The notes: generated by a model not told the origin, from the letters alone. A DNA stretch of 64,000 nucleotides from UBA4615 sp046046245 (GCA_046046245.1 JBJOKE010000008.1:124001-188000), one strand, 5' to 3'. Positions 15,907 to 24,155 are shown, counted from the first letter of the stretch. Made by a program: numbers and translations.

Positions 15907-16995
15907 TCAGGTGCCGAGCATCCGCGCCACGCCGCCCCGGGCCGCGTCGACCGCCCCCGCAGCGTAGCCCGGGAACGCGGTCGACCACTCGCTCGCGATG
16001 CCGAAGATGGACCCGGCCCAGGGCCCGTCCGTGACCTGGAGGGCACCGTGACCGTGGCCGCCGGCCGAAGCGAGGTCGGCCTCGGTCGCGGTCAGCGGCT
16101 CGGCGGCCCAGTCTTGGAGCCAGTCCCGGAGCGGTTCGGCGGCCCGCGCACCGAAGAGCCGGCCGAGCTGCGCACGGCAGAGCTCGCGCAGTGCGCCCGC
16201 GGGCACGCGCCGTCGCTGCGCGGCCGGCACGCCGACGAAGCCGAAGAGCGCGCCCGGTCCCTGCGGCGGCGAGGCGTCGTGAACCTCGGCGAGCGGCCCG
16301 GTGCGGCTGCGCGCGCCGCCCGACAGGCCCTGCTCGCGCCAGAACGGCGCGTCGTAGACGGCGACGTACTTGGCGTGCGGCGCCATCCAGGTGTCGGTCG
16401 CGTCCCAGTCGGCCGCCACCGCCTCGGGCAGCGGCGCATCGAAGCGGATCGTCGCGCGGGCGAGCCTCGGCGGGACCGCGAGCAGCACGCGGTCGACGTC
16501 GAACGAGGCGCATCCGCCGCCGGGCGTCGTCGCGGCGACCGTCACGCCGCGCGCGCCCACCGACATCGCCTCGACGCGGTGCCCCAGGTGAAGCGCGGTC
16601 GCCCGCAGCGCCGACCGCGCGGCGTCCGCCAGCGTCGCCATGCCGCCCGCGACCCGCATCGCGACCGGCGAGCCGTCGAAGTCGGGCACGCGCTGCAGCT
16701 GCCCGGGCCGGCCCTCGAAGACCAGGTCGCCGCGGACGGGCTGCGCGAAGGTCCGCAGTCCGAGCGACGCGATCCAGTCGGCGAACGCGGGCTGCAGGTC
16801 GGGCCAGTACCAGGTCGCGCCGAGGTCGAACGCCGCCGTGTCGGCCTCGCGCTCGTCCGCGCGGACCGCCAGCAGCCGCCCGCCGAGGCGGTCGCGCCCT
16901 TCGAGCAGCACCGGCTCGCAGCCCTGCCGCTCGAGCAGCGCGGCCGCGTGCAGCCCGGCGAGACCGCCACCGACGATGCCGATGCGACGGCTCAA
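15907..16995 (-). CDS. FAD-dependent amine-oxidase-like flavoprotein
   Basis: A 362-residue flavoprotein with the ADP-binding motif IVGGGLAGLHAA at 7-18 and the second FAD motif DRLGGRLL at 35-42, as in monoamine oxidase-like proteins. The C-terminal GALQVTDGPWAGSIFGIASEWS carries the usual flavin-binding glycine. The best start is TTG, directly before SRRIGIVGGG; no ATG or GTG lies at a suitable place, so this is a rare-start gene with a modest GGA ribosome site. It is shorter than typical amine oxidases (about 450). It lies 28 bases after an SDR gene. Substrate unknown. Confidence 0.78.
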   Translation of the reverse strand: MSRRIGIVGGGLAGLHAAALLERQGCEPVLLEGRDRLGGRLLAVRADEREADTAAFDLGATWYWPDLQPAFADWIASLGLRTFAQPVRGDLVFEGRPGQLQRVPDFDGSPVAMRVAGGMATLADAARSALRATALHLGHRVEAMSVGARGVTVAATTPGGGCASFDVDRVLLAVPPRLARATIRFDAPLPEAVAADWDATDTWMAPHAKYVAVYDAPFWREQGLSGGARSRTGPLAEVHDASPPQGPGALFGFVGVPAAQRRRVPAGALRELCRAQLGRLFGARAAEPLRDWLQDWAAEPLTATEADLASAGGHGHGALQVTDGPWAGSIFGIASEWSTAFPGYAAGAVDAARGGVARMLGT

Positions 16996-17023
16996 GACAC
17001 GATCCGGTTCGCCGCGTCCCTGC

Positions 17024-17728
17024 TCACACCGACCGCATCAGCCCGCCGTCCACCCGCAGGTTCTGCCCGGTGATGTAGCCCGCGCCCGGGCCGGCGAGGA
17101 AGGCCACGGTCGCCGCGACCTCGTCGCTCGTGCCGTAGCGCTGCATCGGCACCGCCGAGCGGCGCTCCTCGGTGGCGGGCAGGCTGTCGATCCAGCCCGG
17201 CAGCACGTTGTTCATCCGGATGTTGTCGGCCGCATGGGTGTCCGCGAAGATCTTCGTGAACGCGGCCAGGCCCGCCCTGAACACCGCCGAGGTCGGGAAC
17301 ATCGCCGCCGGCTCGAAGGCCCAGGCCGACGAGACGTTGACGATCGCGCCGGCGCGCTGCGCCTTCATCGTCGGCACCACCCGCCGCGTCGCGCGCACGA
17401 CGTTGAGCAGGTAGACCTCCATGCCGCGGTGCCATGCCTCGTCGGGGATCTCCAGCAGCGGCCCGCGCGGCCCGTGGCCGGCGCTGTTGACCAGCACGTC
17501 GATGCGCCCCCAGCGCGCCAGCACCGCGTCGACGAGCCGGCCGACGTCGGCGTCCGACTGGTTCGAGCCGGTCACGCCCAGCCCACCCAGCTCCTTCGCC
17601 AGCGCCTCGCCCTTGCCCGACGACGACAGCACCGCGACGTGGTACCCGTCGGCCGCGAGGCGACGCGCCACGGCGGCGCCCATGCCGCTGCCCCCCGCGG
17701 TGACGACCGCGACCCGTCCTGCTTCCAT
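17024..17728 (-). CDS. SDR-fold protein lacking the catalytic Tyr and Lys
   Basis: A 234-residue short-chain dehydrogenase-like protein. Cofactor binding looks intact: TAGGSGMG at 10-17 and NSAG at 81-84. The region that should carry YxxxK reads FPTSAVFRAGLAAFTK (144-159): there is no Tyr, and Arg151 stands where Lys is expected. Ser133/134 is present. The C-terminal half (NNVLPGWID, GQNLRVDGG) is well kept, so the gene is not decaying. It may be a non-classical reductase or a binding protein. It is divergent from the D-threonine-aldolase-like gene, and shares a leftward unit with the flavoprotein. The ATG follows CACAGGAGAC. Confidence 0.8.
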   Translation of the reverse strand: MEAGRVAVVTAGGSGMGAAVARRLAADGYHVAVLSSSGKGEALAKELGGLGVTGSNQSDADVGRLVDAVLARWGRIDVLVNSAGHGPRGPLLEIPDEAWHRGMEVYLLNVVRATRRVVPTMKAQRAGAIVNVSSAWAFEPAAMFPTSAVFRAGLAAFTKIFADTHAADNIRMNNVLPGWIDSLPATEERRSAVPMQRYGTSDEVAATVAFLAGPGAGYITGQNLRVDGGLMRSV

Positions 17729-17878
17729 GGCCTGTCTCCTGTGTCCGTGGTGTCCGACCGGCCGCAAGGCTAGCACTCCGCGCGACGCGCCCAGCGGCCC
17801 CGGCCTCGCCGCGAGGGGCGTCGCGACGGCAGAATGCGGGTCCCGACCCGCCCCTCGACATGCCGCAGGCCCCGACCC

Positions 17879-19012
17879 GTGACCCCGCTCCAAGCGCTCG
17901 ACACCCCCACCGCCGTCGTCGACGTGCCCCGCATGAGGCGCAACATCGCGCGGATGCAGGCCCGCGCCGACGCGCTCGGCGTGGCCTTCAGGCCGCACGT
18001 GAAGACCAGCAAGTGCACGGCGGTGGTCGAGGCCCAGCTCGCCGCCGGCGCCCGCGGCATCACCGTCTCGACGCTGAAGGAGGCCGAGCGGTTCTTCGAG
18101 GCCGGCGTGACAGACATCCTCTACGCGGTCGGCCTCGCCCCGTCGAAGCTGCCGCAGGTCGCGGCGCTGCGGCGCCGGGGCTGCGACCTCAAGGTGATCG
18201 TCGACAACCCCGTGGCGGCCCGCGCGATCGCGGACCTCGCCGCCTCCGACGACCTGCGCCTCGAGACCTGGATCGAGATCGACACCGACGGCCACCGCTC
18301 GGGCATCGAGCCCGAGGACGTGCTGCTGCTGCAGGTCGGGCGGATCCTGCACGACGGCGGCGCGCGACTGGGCGGCGTGCTGACACACGCCGGCTCCAGC
18401 TACGACTGCACCGACGAGGCCTCGCTGCGGGCGATCGCCGAGCGCGAGCGCGCCGGCGCCGTCCGCGCGGCCGAGCGGCTTCGAGACGCGGGCCTGCCCT
18501 GCCCGGTGGTGAGCGTGGGCTCGACGCCGACGGCGCTGACCGCCCTCCACCTCGACGGCGTGACCGAGCTGCGTGCCGGCGTCTACGTGTTCTTCGACCT
18601 GGTGATGCACAACGTCGGCGTCTGCACGGTCGACGAGATCGCGCTCGGTGTCCTCACCACCGTCATCGGCCACCAGCACGACAAGGGTTGGGCGATCGTC
18701 GACGCCGGCTGGATGGCGATGAGCCGCGACCGGGGCACGCGGACCCAGCGGCGCGACTTCGGCTTCGGACTGGTCTGCGACGAGTCCGGCACCCCGCTCG
18801 ACGGCTGGCTGATGACCGCGGCCAACCAGGAGCACGGGATCGTCGCGCTGGCCCGGGGACGCGATCCCGACGTCGCCGCACGGTTCCCCGTCGGCACGCG
18901 GCTGCGCGTGCTGCCGAACCATGCGTGCGCGACGGGCGCGCAGCACCCGGCCTATGTCGCGATCGGTGACGCCGGTACACAACGGACCTGGCCGAGGTTC
19001 GGCGGATGGTGA
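17879..19012 (+). CDS. PLP-dependent DSD1/D-threonine aldolase-like enzyme
   Basis: About 377 residues. The N-terminal alanine-racemase-like barrel carries the PLP lysine, Lys42 in RPHVKTSKC. The C-terminal beta domain has the metal-binding LPNHACAT (His and Cys), as in D-threonine aldolase and D-serine dehydratase of the DSD1 family. The family cleaves or dehydrates D-3-hydroxy amino acids using PLP and a divalent metal. The GTG start gives MTPLQALDTPTAVVD, matching the family beginning; an ATG 15 codons upstream would add an arginine/proline-rich piece with no family match. Specific substrate unknown. Confidence 0.84.
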   Translation: MTPLQALDTPTAVVDVPRMRRNIARMQARADALGVAFRPHVKTSKCTAVVEAQLAAGARGITVSTLKEAERFFEAGVTDILYAVGLAPSKLPQVAALRRRGCDLKVIVDNPVAARAIADLAASDDLRLETWIEIDTDGHRSGIEPEDVLLLQVGRILHDGGARLGGVLTHAGSSYDCTDEASLRAIAERERAGAVRAAERLRDAGLPCPVVSVGSTPTALTALHLDGVTELRAGVYVFFDLVMHNVGVCTVDEIALGVLTTVIGHQHDKGWAIVDAGWMAMSRDRGTRTQRRDFGFGLVCDESGTPLDGWLMTAANQEHGIVALARGRDPDVAARFPVGTRLRVLPNHACATGAQHPAYVAIGDAGTQRTWPRFGGW

Positions 19013-19058
19013 GCGCCGCGGCAGGTCGGCGCGGCATCCGCAGGGCGAGGAGGACCGC

Positions 19059-19382
19059 ATGAGCGATCGGGAGAGCGCGGGCGCGAAGTGGCTGCGCGAG
19101 GACAGGGCGCGCCGCGAGCGCGAGGCCGCCGACGCGGCGAGGCTCAAGCGCGAGAAGGGGCTGGCCGCGCTCGCGCGGGCCCGTGCGGCGGCCGAGCAGG
19201 CGCGCCAGGACGCGTTCGAGGCCGCGCCCTCGCCCGCCGACGAGGAGCGGGCGCTGATGGAGCGGATCCTCGCCGAATCGGATCCGCGCGCCCGCGAGCG
19301 GCTCGAGGCGTCGCTGCGCGCGCTGCGCGAGCGCATCGCGCGCGAGGCCGCGCGCAGACCGCCGGGCACGCCGAGGCGCTGA
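19059..19382 (+). CDS. small highly charged helical protein of unknown function
   Basis: A 107-residue protein rich in Arg, Glu, Ala and Lys, with no hydrophobic segment. Nearly the whole length is predicted-looking helix or coiled coil (for example REDRARREREAADAARLKRE near 17-36). It has a strong GGGCGAGGAGGACC ribosome site, which supports it as a real gene. It lies 40 bases before a RIO-type kinase in the same direction, so the two may be co-transcribed, and the protein could be a partner or substrate. I do not recognise a family. Confidence 0.6.
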   Translation: MSDRESAGAKWLREDRARREREAADAARLKREKGLAALARARAAAEQARQDAFEAAPSPADEERALMERILAESDPRARERLEASLRALRERIAREAARRPPGTPRR

Positions 19383-19422
19383 ACGCGGCCGGCCCGCGCC
19401 CCGGGGGGCGTAGGATGCCGGG

Positions 19423-20277
19423 ATGAAACCCCCGAAACGGCTGCTCCCCCTCGTCGAGGAAGGCCTCGTCGACGACGTCGTCAGCCAGCTGATGAGCGGC
19501 AAGGAAGCGAACGTCTACGTCGTGCGCTGCGGCGACGAGACGCGATGCGCGAAGGTCTACAAGGAGGCGACGCACCGCAGCTTCCGGCAGGCCGTCGACT
19601 ACACCGAGAACCGCCGCGTGAAGAACTCGCGGCAGGCGCGCGCGATGGAGCGCGGCACGAGGTACGGCCGGCAGGCCCGCGAGGAGGCCTGGCAGAACGC
19701 CGAGGTCGACGCGATGAACCGCCTGTACGCGGCCGGCGTGCGGGTGCCGCGGCCGCACGGCTTCTACGAGGGCGTGCTGCTGATGGAGCTCGTGACGGAC
19801 GCCGACGGCGACGCCGCGCCGCGCCTGAACGACGTGCTCTTCGAGCCCGACGAGGCGCGCGCGGCGCATGCGACGCTGATCGCCGAGGTCGTCCGGATGC
19901 TGTGCGCGGGCGTCGTGCACGGCGACCTCTCGGAGTTCAACATCCTGCTCGCCGGCGACGGCCCGGTCATCATCGACCTGCCGCAGGCGGTCGACGCGGC
20001 CGGCAACAACCACGCGAGCCGGATGCTGCTGCGCGACGTCGCGAACCTGCGGGGCTTCTTCGGCCGCTTCGCGCCGGAGCTGCTCGAGACCGCCTACGGC
20101 CCCGAGATCTGGGACCTCTACCGGCGCGGGCTGCTCTCGAGCGCCACGCCGCTCACCGGCCGCTTCGTGCCCGATGCGTCCACCGTCGACCTCGCGGCGG
20201 TGATGCGCGAGATCGACGACGCGCGGCTCGAGGAGGCCGCGAAGCGCGCGCGGATGGCCGAGGCAGCCGCGGGCTGA
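19423..20277 (+). CDS. RIO1-family serine protein kinase
   Basis: A 284-residue atypical kinase of the RIO family. GKEANVYVV (26-34) forms the phosphate loop region and CAKVYK holds the ATP-binding Lys. VHGDLSEFNIL is the catalytic loop, and IIDLPQAVD the metal-binding loop (the family's version of DFG). This core is that of archaeal/eukaryal RIO1, whose members act in ribosome maturation; bacterial versions are less studied. The charged tail from about 265 is helical. A small charged protein gene lies immediately before it. Kinase fold secure, target unknown. Confidence 0.86.
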   Translation: MKPPKRLLPLVEEGLVDDVVSQLMSGKEANVYVVRCGDETRCAKVYKEATHRSFRQAVDYTENRRVKNSRQARAMERGTRYGRQAREEAWQNAEVDAMNRLYAAGVRVPRPHGFYEGVLLMELVTDADGDAAPRLNDVLFEPDEARAAHATLIAEVVRMLCAGVVHGDLSEFNILLAGDGPVIIDLPQAVDAAGNNHASRMLLRDVANLRGFFGRFAPELLETAYGPEIWDLYRRGLLSSATPLTGRFVPDASTVDLAAVMREIDDARLEEAAKRARMAEAAAG

Positions 20278-20303
20278 GGCGGACCGCTCGGGCCTTCGGT
20301 CGC

Positions 20304-20323
20304 GCGGCACGGTGTCGTGCCGC
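20304..20323. terminator. strong hairpin between convergent genes, likely two-way terminator
   Basis: GCGGCACG, loop GTGT, then CGTGCCGC is a perfect 8-pair stem with a 4-base loop. It lies 27 bases after the RIO kinase stop and about 90 bases after the end of the oppositely directed protease. Convergent placement and stem quality favour termination, although no T-run follows. Confidence 0.42.
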
Positions 20324-20413
20324 TCCAGCTCGCCGACGCGCCGGCTGAAGGCGACATGCCGCGAACGATCGCCTCGGTGCGACCCGGCCTGAGTGTCCCC
20401 CCCATGCCCCGCG

Positions 20414-21142
20414 TCAGGCCTCCGTCAGTGCGATCAGCACATCCGCGTACCACGCGCCGTTCAGCCCGAGCGACTCGTCCTGCGCGAGGTCTCGCGTGCC
20501 CATGTCCATCCGCGTCGAGTGGATACCGAGCAGCCGCCACGGCAGCACGACCGCCGCAGCGCCCGGCGGCGCGCGCATCACGACCGGCGCGCCGCTCATG
20601 CCGCGGTGCGTGCGCGCGTCGGTGAGGAACCAGCCCTGTCCCTGGAAGCGCACGCCGAAGGCGGACGCGACCGCCGCCTGCCGAGCCACCGGCAGGTGGT
20701 GCGTCGTGTCGTGGAACCCGAGCGGAAAGCCCACGATCGACAGCGGCGCGCCGATCTCGACCTCGTCGAGGTTCGCCTGCAGGTGAGCGGGCGTGAAGAC
20801 CTCGAAGGTCGCGCCGGCGGGCAGCGCGGCGCGATCGATCGGCACGACCGCGACGTCGATCGCGCCACCGCTGTCGCTCGCCTGGCGCCAGGTCGCGGTA
20901 CCGCCTTCGTAGAGCGCCAGCCCGACCGTCGCGACGCGGGTGAGGTCGACACGGTCGACGTGCACGTCGATCCCGATGCGGTCGGGCGAATGCTCGCCCG
21001 CGGCGTCGAAGACGACGTGGCGGCTGGTGACGACGTGCAGGCGACCATCGCGCTCGAAGAAGAAGCCGCTCGCACGGGTCAGGAGCCGCTCGCCCGAGAA
21101 CGTCGAGACCTGGGTGCAGGCGAGCAGCAGCGATTCGGTCAC
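20414..21142 (-). CDS. trypsin-like serine peptidase, apparently cytoplasmic
   Basis: A 242-residue chymotrypsin-fold protein. A plausible triad is His42 (VTSRHVVF), Asp96 (IDVAVVPID) and Ser183 (THRGMSGAPV). No signal peptide, PDZ domain or membrane segment is seen, so it is unlike DegP/HtrA; it resembles short stand-alone peptidase-like proteins. Start chosen is GTG at 21142, preceded at normal distance by GGAG; the longer in-frame reading upstream is arginine-rich and has no family likeness. It may be a housekeeping protease or a defence-type effector. No toxin or sensor gene is next to it. Confidence 0.72.
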   Translation of the reverse strand: MTESLLLACTQVSTFSGERLLTRASGFFFERDGRLHVVTSRHVVFDAAGEHSPDRIGIDVHVDRVDLTRVATVGLALYEGGTATWRQASDSGGAIDVAVVPIDRAALPAGATFEVFTPAHLQANLDEVEIGAPLSIVGFPLGFHDTTHHLPVARQAAVASAFGVRFQGQGWFLTDARTHRGMSGAPVVMRAPPGAAAVVLPWRLLGIHSTRMDMGTRDLAQDESLGLNGAWYADVLIALTEA

Positions 21143-21318
21143 GGGGATCGATCTCCGGCGGGGCAGACTGCCCGATTCTGCGCGCTCCGACAGCCCGCGG
21201 CCGTCGGCCTGCGACCCGAATCGCGGTCCGACGGGCGACCGGCCGCGCAACCGCCGGCTTGCCGCACCGCGTCCCGAGCCGTCAGACTCGCGCCTTCGGA
21301 CGCCCCCGGAGACCCGCC

Positions 21319-21423
21319 TTGAACCGCTCGCCACGCCCTCGCCGGACCGTCGAGGCGCACCACCTCGACGCCTGCGCGGACCTCGACGGGGCCCGGCTCC
21401 CCGGACCGGCGGTCGCGTCGTGA
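21319..21423 (+). CDS. possible 34-codon upstream ORF coupled to the CinA-like gene
   Basis: A short reading frame beginning with TTG, seven bases after GGAG. It ends in a TGA that overlaps the GTG of the next gene (GTGA). Third codon positions are mostly G or C, like real genes here. Its product (arginine-rich start, then HHLDACADLDG) matches nothing I know. It could be a leader peptide whose translation brings ribosomes to the CinA-like start, which otherwise lacks a clear ribosome site. It may also be a chance frame. Confidence 0.3.
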   Translation: MNRSPRPRRTVEAHHLDACADLDGARLPGPAVAS

Positions 21424-21986
21424 CGGCCGCCGACGTGCAAGGCCTCGCCGCGCTGTTCGAACGCGGCCGTCGCGTCGGCGACCGACTGGCCGAACGAGGC
21501 GAGACCGTCGCGGTCGCCGAATCGTCGGCCGGCGGCCTGATCGCGGCCGCGCTGCTCTCGCGCGCCGGCGCGTCCGCCTACTTCCTCGGCGGCGCGGTGG
21601 TCTACACGCGCCGCGCGCGACGGCTTCTGACCGCGCTGTCGACGCAGGACACCGCCGGCATGCGCTCGTCGAGCCCGCCCTACGCGCGGCTGCTCGCCCG
21701 CCACCAGCGCGAGCGATTCGCCGCGACCTGGGGGCTCGCCGAGACCGGCGCGGCCGGGCCGACGGGCAACACCTACGGCGACCCGGCCGGCCACGCGTGC
21801 CTCGCGGTCGACGGCCCGTCGACGCGCGAGCGCACGCTGCGTACCGACGCCGCCGATCGGCCCGCGAACATGCTGGCCTTCGCGATCGCGGCCCTCGAGC
21901 TGCTCGACGAGGCGCTGGATGCGGCGCCCCGCGATGTTCCCGCCTCCCCCACGCCCACCGCGGCACCGTCCGCCACCGAGCCATGA
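21420..21986 (+). CDS. CinA C-terminal-domain protein (nicotinamide-nucleotide amidase-like)
   Basis: A 188-residue protein with the CinA/PncC amidohydrolase fold: AESSAGGLIAAAL, YFLGGAVVYT and ETGAAGPTGNTYGD are the conserved blocks. Family members deamidate NMN to NaMN in NAD recycling. Differences are notable: where PncC has a conserved Lys after the VVYS block this protein has only Arg, and the middle block reads RSSSPPYARLLARHQRERFAATWGL instead of the usual VSEEVAxxMA. It may therefore be a divergent subfamily. The tail after 165 is proline/alanine-rich. The GTG start has no good ribosome site, and its stop overlaps the VOC gene. Confidence 0.7.
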   Translation: MTAADVQGLAALFERGRRVGDRLAERGETVAVAESSAGGLIAAALLSRAGASAYFLGGAVVYTRRARRLLTALSTQDTAGMRSSSPPYARLLARHQRERFAATWGLAETGAAGPTGNTYGDPAGHACLAVDGPSTRERTLRTDAADRPANMLAFAIAALELLDEALDAAPRDVPASPTPTAAPSATEP

Positions 21987-22375
21987 TCGACCACCTCGAC
22001 CACCTCGTCCTCACCACCTCGCGCCGCGAGGCCTGCGTCGACTTCTACACGCGCGTGCTCGGCATGACGCTCGAGACCTTCATCGGCGGCACGCCGCCGG
22101 TCGAGCGCCACGCCTTCCGCTTCGGCAACCAGAAGATCAACCTGCACGTCCAGGGCTCGGAATTCGAGCCGAAGGCGCACCTGCCGGTGCCGGGCTCGCA
22201 GGACCTGTGCTTCATCGCGTCGGTGCCGATCGACACGGTGATCGCGCGGCTGAACGATGCGGGCTGGCCGATCATCGACGGTCCGGTGATGCGCACGGGC
22301 GCCACCCAGCGGATCCGTTCCGTCTACGTCCGCGATCCGGACCTCAACCTGATCGAGGTCTCCGAGCTCGCCTGA
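21983..22375 (+). CDS. VOC-family glyoxalase/dioxygenase-fold protein
   Basis: A 130-residue single-domain vicinal-oxygen-chelate protein. The metal-ligand positions fit His5 or His8 in DHLDHLVLTTS, His in KINLHVQG, and Glu in NLIEVSEL at the end. The IRSVYVRDPDLNLIEV ending is the family hallmark. Members include virulence-type YwbC/glyoxalase I and extradiol enzymes; length and simplicity suggest glyoxalase- or isomerase-like chemistry. Its ATG overlaps the stop of the CinA-like gene (ATGA), so the two are translated together. Confidence 0.82.
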   Translation: MIDHLDHLVLTTSRREACVDFYTRVLGMTLETFIGGTPPVERHAFRFGNQKINLHVQGSEFEPKAHLPVPGSQDLCFIASVPIDTVIARLNDAGWPIIDGPVMRTGATQRIRSVYVRDPDLNLIEVSELA

Positions 22376-22430
22376 CCGCTCGCCTCGCCGCTCACCCGAG
22401 CGGGCCAGCGGGCCGTGTGAGGCCGTCCGC

Positions 22431-22436
22431 TACACT
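22431..22436 (+). promoter_or_regulatory. possible -10 box before the second Bug gene
   Basis: TACACT is a close match to the sigma-70 -10 consensus in otherwise GC-rich DNA, 34 bases before the GTG start. No convincing -35 box is found 17 bases upstream. Confidence 0.25.
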
Positions 22437-22469
22437 GCGCCCCGTCCGACGACGAGGAGGAGACATCCC

Positions 22470-23435
22470 GTGGACCGCCGTTCCGCCCTGCAGGCCGGGC
22501 TCGCCGCCGCCTGCGCCGCCGCCGCGCCGCGCGCGCTCGCCCAGCCCGCATTCCCGTCCGCCCCGGTCAGGCTGATCGTGACCTTCCCGGCGGGCGGCCC
22601 GACCGACGTCACCGCCCGTGCGCTCGCCGAGGCCACCTCGAAGCACCTCGGCCAGCCGGTGGTGGTCGAGAACCGGCCCGGCGCGGCCGGCACGCTCGGC
22701 TATGCCGCGCTCGCCACCGCGCGCCCGGACGGCTATACCGTCGCGATGACGCCGGTCACCGGGCTGCGGGTCTCGCAGATGGAATCGACCGCCTGGAACC
22801 CGCTCAAGGACGTCCAGTACGTGATCGGGCTCACCGGCTACGTCTTCGCGGTGGTGGTCCGGGCCGACGCGCCGTGGAAGACGATGAAGGAGCTGGCCGC
22901 CCACATCGCGGCGAATCCGGGCAAGGTCAGCTACGGCTCGCACGGCGTGGGCAGCTCGGTCCACATGGCGATGGAGGAGCTGTCGGGCGCCCAGAAGTGG
23001 AGCCTGACGCACGTGCCGTTCAAGGGCAGCGCCGACATGCTCGCCGCGCTGGTGGGCGGCCACGTCGACGTCGCGATGGACTCGACCGGCGCGGTGCCGA
23101 TGGTCGAATCCGGCCGCGTGCGCGTGATCGCGGTCTTCACCGAGCAGAGGACCGCGGTCTGGCCCGACGCGCCGACGCTGAAGGAGCTGGGCTTCGGCAC
23201 GGTGGCCACCGGCCCCTACGGCATCGGCGCCCCGGCGGCCACGCCCGCCCCGATCGTCCGGACGCTGCACGACGCGTTCAAGCGCGGCCTCGAGGAGCCC
23301 TCGCACCTGAAGGCGCTCGAGCGCTACAACCAGCCGGTCTGGTACAAGTCGTCGGAGGACTACGCGGCCTGGATCCGCACGCAGCACGAAGCCGAGCGCC
23401 GCACGCTCGAACGGCTCGGGCTGCTGCGGAAATAG
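22470..23435 (+). CDS. Bug-family tripartite tricarboxylate transport substrate-binding protein
   Basis: A 321-residue periplasmic carboxylate receptor of the TTT/Bug family. The leader MDRRSALQAGLAAACAA has two arginines and ends near RALA-Q. The mature start PVRLIVTFPAGGPTDVTARALAE is the family signature, with VVVENRPGAAGTLG further on. A GTG start follows GAGGAGGAGAC. No TctA/TctB genes are near. It converges with a flavin reductase gene only nine bases away. The sequence is clearly different from the other Bug protein in this window, so they probably bind different acids. Confidence 0.87.
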   Translation: MDRRSALQAGLAAACAAAAPRALAQPAFPSAPVRLIVTFPAGGPTDVTARALAEATSKHLGQPVVVENRPGAAGTLGYAALATARPDGYTVAMTPVTGLRVSQMESTAWNPLKDVQYVIGLTGYVFAVVVRADAPWKTMKELAAHIAANPGKVSYGSHGVGSSVHMAMEELSGAQKWSLTHVPFKGSADMLAALVGGHVDVAMDSTGAVPMVESGRVRVIAVFTEQRTAVWPDAPTLKELGFGTVATGPYGIGAPAATPAPIVRTLHDAFKRGLEEPSHLKALERYNQPVWYKSSEDYAAWIRTQHEAERRTLERLGLLRK

Positions 23436-23444
23436 CGCGGCGGC

Positions 23445-24128
23445 TCAGCCCCGCTTCAGCGCCGCGCTCACCTTGTCGGCCGAGCCCTCCAGGCCGCCGA
23501 GCAGCGCGCGCTGGTCGCCCGGGATGACCATGCTGAACTTCGACTCGACCGAGGTGTACTCGAAGTAGCCCATCCGCGCGATCGGGCGGATCCTCGGTAC
23601 GTCGACGAGGCCGTCCGCGTCGAGCACCTCGTCGGCGATGTGGACGGCCACGACACGGCCGAACACCACGTCGGCGCTGCCCATGGGGCCGTTGCCCGGA
23701 AAGCGCAGCGTGTTCAGGTAGACGCACTCGAACTGGATCGGCGAGCGGGCCACGCGCTTCGGCCTCACGAGGCGCGAGGCGGCCTTCTCCAGGCCCGCGA
23801 CCTCGAACTCGTCGACGCCCGGCGGCAGTTCCTGCGCGCTCGCGTTGACCGCCTCGCGCAGGTCCCAGGTCGCCATGTTCCAGACGAATTCGCCGGTCTG
23901 CTCGGCATTGCGCACGCTGTCCTTGCGGCGGCCGTCGCTCGCCTGGTTCGCCGAGAACATCACGATCGGCGGATCGAAGGTCACGTTCTGGAACTGGCTG
24001 TAGGGCGCGAGGTTGTCGCGGCCCTCGGCATCGACGGTCGAGATCCAGCCGATCGGGCGGGGCACGACGCAGGACTTGAACGGATCGTGCTTGAGGCCGT
24101 GGGGGGTCTTGCCGGGTTCGTAGTACAT
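23445..24128 (-). CDS. flavin reductase family protein (FMN-binding split barrel)
   Basis: A 227-residue FMN-binding split-barrel protein. SCVVPRPIGWISTVDAEGRDNLAPYSQF (about 18-45) is the flavin-binding core, and the later SPIQFECVYLNT and VVAVHIADEVLDADGLVD are typical. Members reduce free FMN/FAD for two-component monooxygenases, or are flavoproteins of unknown role; this 220-230-residue branch is less well defined than HpaC (about 165). It follows a 2-hydroxychromene-2-carboxylate isomerase-like gene by 27 bases in the same leftward unit, which suggests aromatic degradation. No partner oxygenase gene is adjacent. Confidence 0.8.
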   Translation of the reverse strand: MYYEPGKTPHGLKHDPFKSCVVPRPIGWISTVDAEGRDNLAPYSQFQNVTFDPPIVMFSANQASDGRRKDSVRNAEQTGEFVWNMATWDLREAVNASAQELPPGVDEFEVAGLEKAASRLVRPKRVARSPIQFECVYLNTLRFPGNGPMGSADVVFGRVVAVHIADEVLDADGLVDVPRIRPIARMGYFEYTSVESKFSMVIPGDQRALLGGLEGSADKVSAALKRG

Positions 24129-24155
24129 GGCGGGTCTCCTGTCCGACTGCGGCGC

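Noticed and set aside
17834..17878. Earlier ATG start for the D-threonine aldolase-like gene
   Set aside because: The 15 extra codons are Arg/Pro-rich with no family match; the GTG at 17879 gives the usual beginning.
20414..21142. DegP/HtrA-type periplasmic protease
   Set aside because: There is no signal peptide, membrane anchor or PDZ domain; only the peptidase-like core is present.
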